A stretch of DNA of 8,497 nt from Candidatus Woesebacteria bacterium (GTDB lineage: Bacteria; Patescibacteriota; Microgenomatia; UBA8517), in the NCBI GenBank assembly GCA_027327685.1, contig DAHVYL010000021.1, forward strand, positions 1 through 8,497, in the 5' to 3' direction. The notes under the pieces are model-generated. The model had not been told where the DNA came from. It made no database searches and saw only the letters and a list, made by a program, of their open reading frames with translations. Below, piece after piece: positions 5,154 to 8,497 of the stretch. The first letter of the stretch is position 1. Each line of letters opens with the position of its first letter. The translations under genes and the position numbers were made by a program.

Positions 5154-5930
5154 ATGACGCATCCACATGGTGAGTTAGAAAACATCTCAAAGAAAGTCAG
5201 GTTGGATATCATTGATATGATTTATAAAGCAGGATCCGGACACCCCGGGGGATCGCTTTCCGCAGTTGAAGTTTTGGTAGCCCTTTATTTTGAAATCTTG
5301 AAAGATAATGATCGCTTTTTCCTGTCAAACGGACACGTCTGTCCGGCGCTATATGCAGTCATGGCGGAAAAAGGCGTTGTCGATAAAAATCTACTTTCGA
5401 CATATACGGAGATCGGCTCCGCTCTTCAGGGACATCCGGAAAGAACGAAACTGAAGGGCATAGAAAATACTTCGGGCCCCCTGGGTTTGGGACTGGCCCA
5501 GGCTGCTGGATACGCCGCCATAAAGAAGAATGAATATGTTTATTGCATGACCAGTGATGGGGAACATGATGAAGGAAACCATTGGGAAGCAGTTGCCTTT
5601 GCGGCCAAGTATAAACTTTCAAATTTAATTCAGATAGTTGATGTAAACGGAATTCAGATTGAGGGAACGGTGGAAGAAATTATGCCTCTGGGGAATTTAA
5701 AAGAAAAATATGAGGCTTCCGGCTGGAACGTAATAGAGATAGATGGACACGACTTTGGCCGGATTATCGATTCCATAGACAAAGTAAAAAATGTAAAAGA
5801 TAGGCCAAGTGTCATTCTTGCCAAAACCATTTTCGGTAAAGGAGTTTCTTTCATGGAAGGAAATCCCGACTGGCATGCCAAAGCACCGAATGAGAAAGAA
5901 TATAAAAAGGCAATGGAGGAACTGAAATGA
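5154..5930 (+). CDS. tkt: Transketolase, N-terminal (thiamine diphosphate-binding) subunit
   Basis: Forms, with the next gene product, a transketolase that moves two-carbon ketol units between sugar phosphates in the non-oxidative pentose phosphate pathway. The 258 residues cover the PP domain: A-G-S-G-H-P-G-G-S (26-34), S-N-G-H-V-C-P-A-L-Y (58-67), L-Q-G-H-P (91-95) and S-D-G-E-H-D-E-G (134-141), continuing to I-V-D-V-N (161-165). Asp135 and Asn165 fit the metal ligands of the thiamine diphosphate motif. The first Gly of the usual G-D-G-E is Ser134, and the usual D-R-N is D-V-N. The split resembles two-gene transketolases found in archaea and many bacteria and is not a frameshift, since this half ends cleanly and the next has its own Shine-Dalgarno. 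The ATG at 5154 follows the LOG-like gene by nine bases. Another thiamine-dependent ketol transferase remains possible. Confidence 0.9.
   Translation: MTHPHGELENISKKVRLDIIDMIYKAGSGHPGGSLSAVEVLVALYFEILKDNDRFFLSNGHVCPALYAVMAEKGVVDKNLLSTYTEIGSALQGHPERTKLKGIENTSGPLGLGLAQAAGYAAIKKNEYVYCMTSDGEHDEGNHWEAVAFAAKYKLSNLIQIVDVNGIQIEGTVEEIMPLGNLKEKYEASGWNVIEIDGHDFGRIIDSIDKVKNVKDRPSVILAKTIFGKGVSFMEGNPDWHAKAPNEKEYKKAMEELK
5915..5920 (+). promoter_or_regulatory. Ribosome binding site of the transketolase C half
   Basis: GGAGGA lies inside the last codons of the N-half gene, six bases before ATG 5927 and nine before the adjoining ATG 5930. With the ATGA overlap it suggests both independent initiation and coupling, which would keep the two subunits in similar amounts. 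Confidence 0.6.
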
Positions 5931-6874
5931 TGAAATCGATGCGTGATGGTTTTGGAGAGGCGTTGGTTGAATTGGGAAAGAAAAACCCCGATGTAGTTGT
6001 TTTAACTGCAGACCTTGCCGATTCAACAAGAGTAAAAGAGTTTGCGGAGGCCTTCCCGGATAGATTTTTCCAGGTTGGTGTGGCAGAGCAGGCGCTTGTT
6101 ACGGTAGCGGCCGGAATGGCTGAAGCGGGAAAGATTCCTTTTACCACGAGCTATGCCGTTTTTTCTCCTGGAAGAACATTTGAACAGATAAAAGTAACGG
6201 CGGCACTTAGCGACTTACCTGTCAAAATAGTTGGATCTCATGCAGGATTCGGAGCCTCAATGTACGGGGCAACACATCAAAGTTTGGAGGACATTGCTCT
6301 CATGCGGGTGATTCCCAATATGGTTGTTGTTTCCCCCTGTGACTATCTGGAAGCCAAAAAAGCTACAGTTGCGGTTGCCGAAAACGGAAAACCATCGTAT
6401 TTGAGACTTTCAAGACAAGACTCACCAATTATTACGGACGAAAATTCAAAATTTGAAATAGGTAAGATAGGCATCTTAAAAGAAGGAAAAAATCCCCAAG
6501 TTGCCATTATCGGTACCGGACCCATTTTAAATGAGGCAATATTGGCGGGAGAAGAACTTCAAAAAAACGGAATTGAGATAACGGTTATCAATAACCATAC
6601 AATCAAACCAATAGATGAACTTTCAATAATCCGTGCCGCAAAAACATGCGGAGCGGTGGTTACGATAGAAGAGCATCAGATTAACGGGGGATTGGGAGGT
6701 GCCATTGCCGAAGTCTTGGGTAGAAACTTTCCGGTTCCTATTGAAATGATTGGAGTAAACGATAGTTTTGGTGAATCGGCAAAAGATTATAGGGAACTCT
6801 GGAAGAAATTTGGATTGACAAAAGAAAACATCATTGAGGCAGTTAAAAAAGTTATTGTGAGAAAGAGTTATTAA
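5927..6874 (+). CDS. tkt: Transketolase, C-terminal (pyrimidine-binding) subunit
   Basis: The 315-residue partner of the preceding gene. It contains the pyrimidine-binding domain, with the catalytic-type Glu54 in G-V-A-E-Q-A-L that activates thiamine diphosphate and H117 in G-A-T-H-Q-S-L-E-D-I-A, followed by R-V-I-P-N-M-V-V-V-S-P. S-Y-L-R-L-S-R (157-163) is the usual end of this domain. A transketolase C-terminal domain follows from about 190, with T-I-E-E-H-Q-I-N-G-G-L-G-G (246-258). Length and domain order fit two-gene transketolases. A related layout occurs in 1-deoxyxylulose-5-phosphate synthase and in pyruvate dehydrogenase E1 beta, but the paired N half has transketolase motifs. It starts inside the stop of the N half (ATGA); a second ATG at 5930 is equally possible. 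Its stop overlaps the stop of the convergent gene by four bases (TTAA). Confidence 0.92.
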   Translation: MMKSMRDGFGEALVELGKKNPDVVVLTADLADSTRVKEFAEAFPDRFFQVGVAEQALVTVAAGMAEAGKIPFTTSYAVFSPGRTFEQIKVTAALSDLPVKIVGSHAGFGASMYGATHQSLEDIALMRVIPNMVVVSPCDYLEAKKATVAVAENGKPSYLRLSRQDSPIITDENSKFEIGKIGILKEGKNPQVAIIGTGPILNEAILAGEELQKNGIEITVINNHTIKPIDELSIIRAAKTCGAVVTIEEHQINGGLGGAIAEVLGRNFPVPIEMIGVNDSFGESAKDYRELWKKFGLTKENIIEAVKKVIVRKSY

Positions 6875-7560
6875 ATAGCCGATCCTTGGAAGTTCGGACA
6901 GTTTTCTTCATACCAATCCATAGCGTCCTGTGAGCATTCCTCTCTTGGCATATCCGGTCCCGGCATGCAGTTAACCCATCCATTTGCAGGACAGGCGTAC
7001 TTGGAATTATTTGATTTGTCACCTTCCTCCAAGAATTTAAAAGTGGAAAGTATCTGGTTAAGGATACCAATATATTTACTTTCCAGATTTTTGTTGTAAT
7101 TATAACCCAAACGATATGGTGTATCGTTATATTCAAAATCCATATAAACACTGTGTTGATTAAGCGAGCCACAATCATACACTGCAATGTTTACTTTATA
7201 AGAAAAGTTTATGTTTTCCGAAATATCGTCAAGACTTTTACATTCTTTTCCTATGCTTAATGGTGAAATTATATCCGTGATGCCTAGACTTACCTGATCA
7301 TTGTCATCAATATACGAGATTGTTTCAGCACCTGCATCAAACTCTTCGATCCACCAAGCAGATGGATATTTAAACGAGAATCGACCTTGTCTGTCGGAGT
7401 ATGTTTTCCAATCAGCTGTCGGGTCGGATGTGGGGGTTGGAGAACTGAAAAACTTGTTGATGGTTGGTTTGAATTGCCTATATCCAAAATAACCTGCAAT
7501 TCCGAGAGTTATCAAAACAATAATTATGATTGGTGCAAAACCTTTTTGTTTCATTGCCAT
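6871..7560 (-). CDS. Membrane-anchored extracytoplasmic protein with Cys-rich tail
   Basis: Function unknown. The 229 residues run as follows: a short positive start M-A-M-K-Q-K-G-F-A-P, a hydrophobic segment (about 9-24) acting as an uncleaved anchor, a Ser/Pro/Thr linker (39-48), a compact domain opening with A-D-W-K-T-Y and F-S-F-K-Y-P (49-66) and ending at L-S-T-F-K-F-L (171-177), then a Lys/Asn/Ser spacer and a tail with four cysteines (190, 198, 209, 221) ending N-F-Q-G-S-A-I. Two more cysteines (107, 130) lie in the domain. The even count and location outside the membrane suggest disulfides. The K-G-F-A-P-I-I-I-I-V start, from memory, is common in Microgenomates surface proteins. It resembles a type IV prepilin start but lacks the glutamate. 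The ATG at 7560 lies ten bases inside the end of the upstream paralogue, so the pair is coupled. Confidence 0.75.
   Translation of the reverse strand: MAMKQKGFAPIIIIVLITLGIAGYFGYRQFKPTINKFFSSPTPTSDPTADWKTYSDRQGRFSFKYPSAWWIEEFDAGAETISYIDDNDQVSLGITDIISPLSIGKECKSLDDISENINFSYKVNIAVYDCGSLNQHSVYMDFEYNDTPYRLGYNYNKNLESKYIGILNQILSTFKFLEEGDKSNNSKYACPANGWVNCMPGPDMPREECSQDAMDWYEENCPNFQGSAI
7400..7440 (-). repeat. Copy A of a 41-base direct repeat in the paralogue pair
   Basis: Encodes the P-T-[S/F]-D-P-T-A-D-W-K-T-Y junction between linker and domain. It matches 8434-8474 at 40 of 41 bases, with the single difference at 7427, where G replaces A at 8461. The flanks diverge at once. Confidence 0.85.
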
Positions 7561-8497
7561 GAAAAAGTTAGGGTTTTTACGATCTGGTCACACTCAAAGA
7601 CGTTGGCAGCGGAAGAGTTACAAACAATATTTAAGTCAACCTTATTTGACGAGACGTTGGAAAGACTACAGGCAACCGTTCCCATCTTTGGTTCGCCACA
7701 CTCAGAACCTGTACTATAGTTAGTGACGTATTCATAACCATCAGAAGCAACTTCTGCCACGGTTCTAAAAATTTTTTCAGAACTGACTTTAGGATTATCT
7801 ATCTCAACGACGAGAGCATCTGTGTGTGCCCAAGGGAATCCTTCAAATTGCGGTGTAACCTCTAAACTAATGGCACCTCTTTGTATAATAAAGCCTTCTT
7901 GTATACCTTCAGATGACTGGTCTTCGATCAAAAAAATTTTGTCATCCGATTTTCTTTGGTAATCAAACAACATTTTTTTAGGTGTGTTGTCTCCACCCGG
8001 GCGATTTAAAACATTCAAAATAACCTGGCCGTTTGCTGATATTTGTGTCATGGGTTTTAAAAATTTGAAGGTGGAAAGGATTTGATTATATAAATCAATT
8101 TGGTTTTGATTTTCTTTCTCCGCAGCGTACTCAATATCTACAGAATATATATCTCCATAAAGGTAGGTGTGCAAAAAATAGGCGTTTCCATATTCCAGAC
8201 CTTGTTTACCCTTTATTCCGTTAATAACTTTTGTTTCGTAAGTATTTAAAGCCTCTGAATTATAAGTTGGAGTAAATTTATCCGTCTTTTGTATTGCAAT
8301 TGAAATGCTTGATTTATTATCTAAATTTATATTTAGTCTATTCAGGAAGAGACCAGTCGAAGTTGTGGCTTTATTTTCACTCACATTTAGGGTTGCCGGA
8401 TATTTAAATTCAAAACCATATTCTTCGTTATTATATGTTTTCCAATCAGCTGTCGGGTCGAATGTGGGGGTTGGGGTAGGGGAATTTTGTGTACCGG
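7551..8497 (-). CDS. Paralogous extracytoplasmic protein, 5' end outside window
   Basis: The frame is open to the window edge; 314 residues are visible. A GTG at 8384 is a poor start because the conserved repeat lies upstream of it. From the edge the protein reads S-P-T-P-T-P-T-F-D-P-T-A-D-W-K-T-Y, then G-F-E-F-K-Y-P, matching the downstream gene's linker and domain opening, and the domain again closes with Q-I-L-S-T-F-K-F-L. In place of the Cys-rich tail it carries a further domain of about 170 residues with alternating hydrophobic strands and four cysteines near the end (S-E-C-G, V-A-C-S, I-V-C-N, F-E-C-D). I do not recognise this second domain. A membrane anchor probably lies beyond the edge, by analogy with the paralogue. 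Function is unknown; a surface or envelope role is inferred. Confidence 0.7.
   Translation of the reverse strand, partial: GTQNSPTPTPTFDPTADWKTYNNEEYGFEFKYPATLNVSENKATTSTGLFLNRLNINLDNKSSISIAIQKTDKFTPTYNSEALNTYETKVINGIKGKQGLEYGNAYFLHTYLYGDIYSVDIEYAAEKENQNQIDLYNQILSTFKFLKPMTQISANGQVILNVLNRPGGDNTPKKMLFDYQRKSDDKIFLIEDQSSEGIQEGFIIQRGAISLEVTPQFEGFPWAHTDALVVEIDNPKVSSEKIFRTVAEVASDGYEYVTNYSTGSECGEPKMGTVACSLSNVSSNKVDLNIVCNSSAANVFECDQIVKTLTFSWQ
8434..8474 (-). repeat. Copy B of the 41-base direct repeat
   Basis: Same junction in the upstream paralogue, 1034 bases from copy A and in the same orientation and reading frame. Confidence 0.85.

Noticed and set aside
5154..6874. Transketolase broken by a frameshift
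   Set aside because: The break falls between domains, the junction is a clean ATGA overlap, and the second half has its own Shine-Dalgarno; this is a two-gene enzyme.
7486..7560. Type IV prepilin signal on the surface protein
   Set aside because: K-G-F is present, but the glutamate expected five residues after the cleavage site is missing; an uncleaved membrane anchor fits better.
8382..8384. GTG as the start of the upstream surface protein
   Set aside because: The frame stays open to the window edge, and the upstream codons encode the Pro/Thr linker and D-W-K-T-Y block shared with the paralogue.

Overview
The window looks like a piece of a Candidate Phyla Radiation (Patescibacteria) genome, most likely of the Microgenomates type. 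No single gene proves this. The evidence is the sum of compact core enzymes (a complete phosphoglycerate kinase of only 322 residues and a 219-residue triosephosphate isomerase of the short archaeal-like class), a transketolase split into two genes, very tight gene packing with overlapping stops, and membrane-anchored proteins that begin with K-G-F-A-P-I-I-I-I-V and carry Pro/Thr linkers. TGA closes several well-defined genes, so the genetic code is standard. The lineages of this radiation that read TGA as glycine are therefore excluded.

Positions 2-2610 form a plus-strand run: the end of a glutaredoxin-like gene, triosephosphate isomerase (tpiA, ATGA overlap), ribose-5-phosphate isomerase B (rpiB), phosphoglycerate kinase (pgk), and a small two-helix DUF378 membrane protein that appears to have its own promoter and a near-perfect Shine-Dalgarno. 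A family 2 glycosyltransferase (2612-3298) lies on the minus strand. It converges on the DUF378 gene with one base between the stops and diverges from gap across 70 bases. That gap holds a self-complementary -10 element (ATTATAAT) able to serve both directions, and a TGAACA-N5-TGTTCA inverted repeat before the gap start codon.

Positions 3369-6874 form a second plus-strand run: glyceraldehyde-3-phosphate dehydrogenase (gap), a LOG-family putative nucleoside-monophosphate phosphoribohydrolase, and the transketolase N- and C-terminal halves (ATGA overlap). Together the two runs cover a route from ribose 5-phosphate through the non-oxidative pentose phosphate reactions into triose phosphates, and on to ATP at Pgk. 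The LOG-like protein could supply ribose 5-phosphate from nucleotides. Ribulose-phosphate epimerase, transaldolase and the enzymes after 3-phosphoglycerate are not in the window.

Positions 6871-8497 are visibly more AT-rich and carry two minus-strand paralogues. Each has a Pro/Thr linker followed by D-P-T-A-D-W-K-T-Y and a compact extracytoplasmic domain; the upstream one runs off the window. They share a 41-base DNA repeat with one mismatch, although the rest has diverged strongly. I see no RNA genes, CRISPR array, insertion sequence or phage gene, and no stretch over 300 bases without a gene. I do not see a clearly new biological system. The more interesting items are the possible ribose-to-lower-glycolysis module, the divergent promoter with its inverted repeat, altered key residues in several enzymes, and the paralogous surface proteins.
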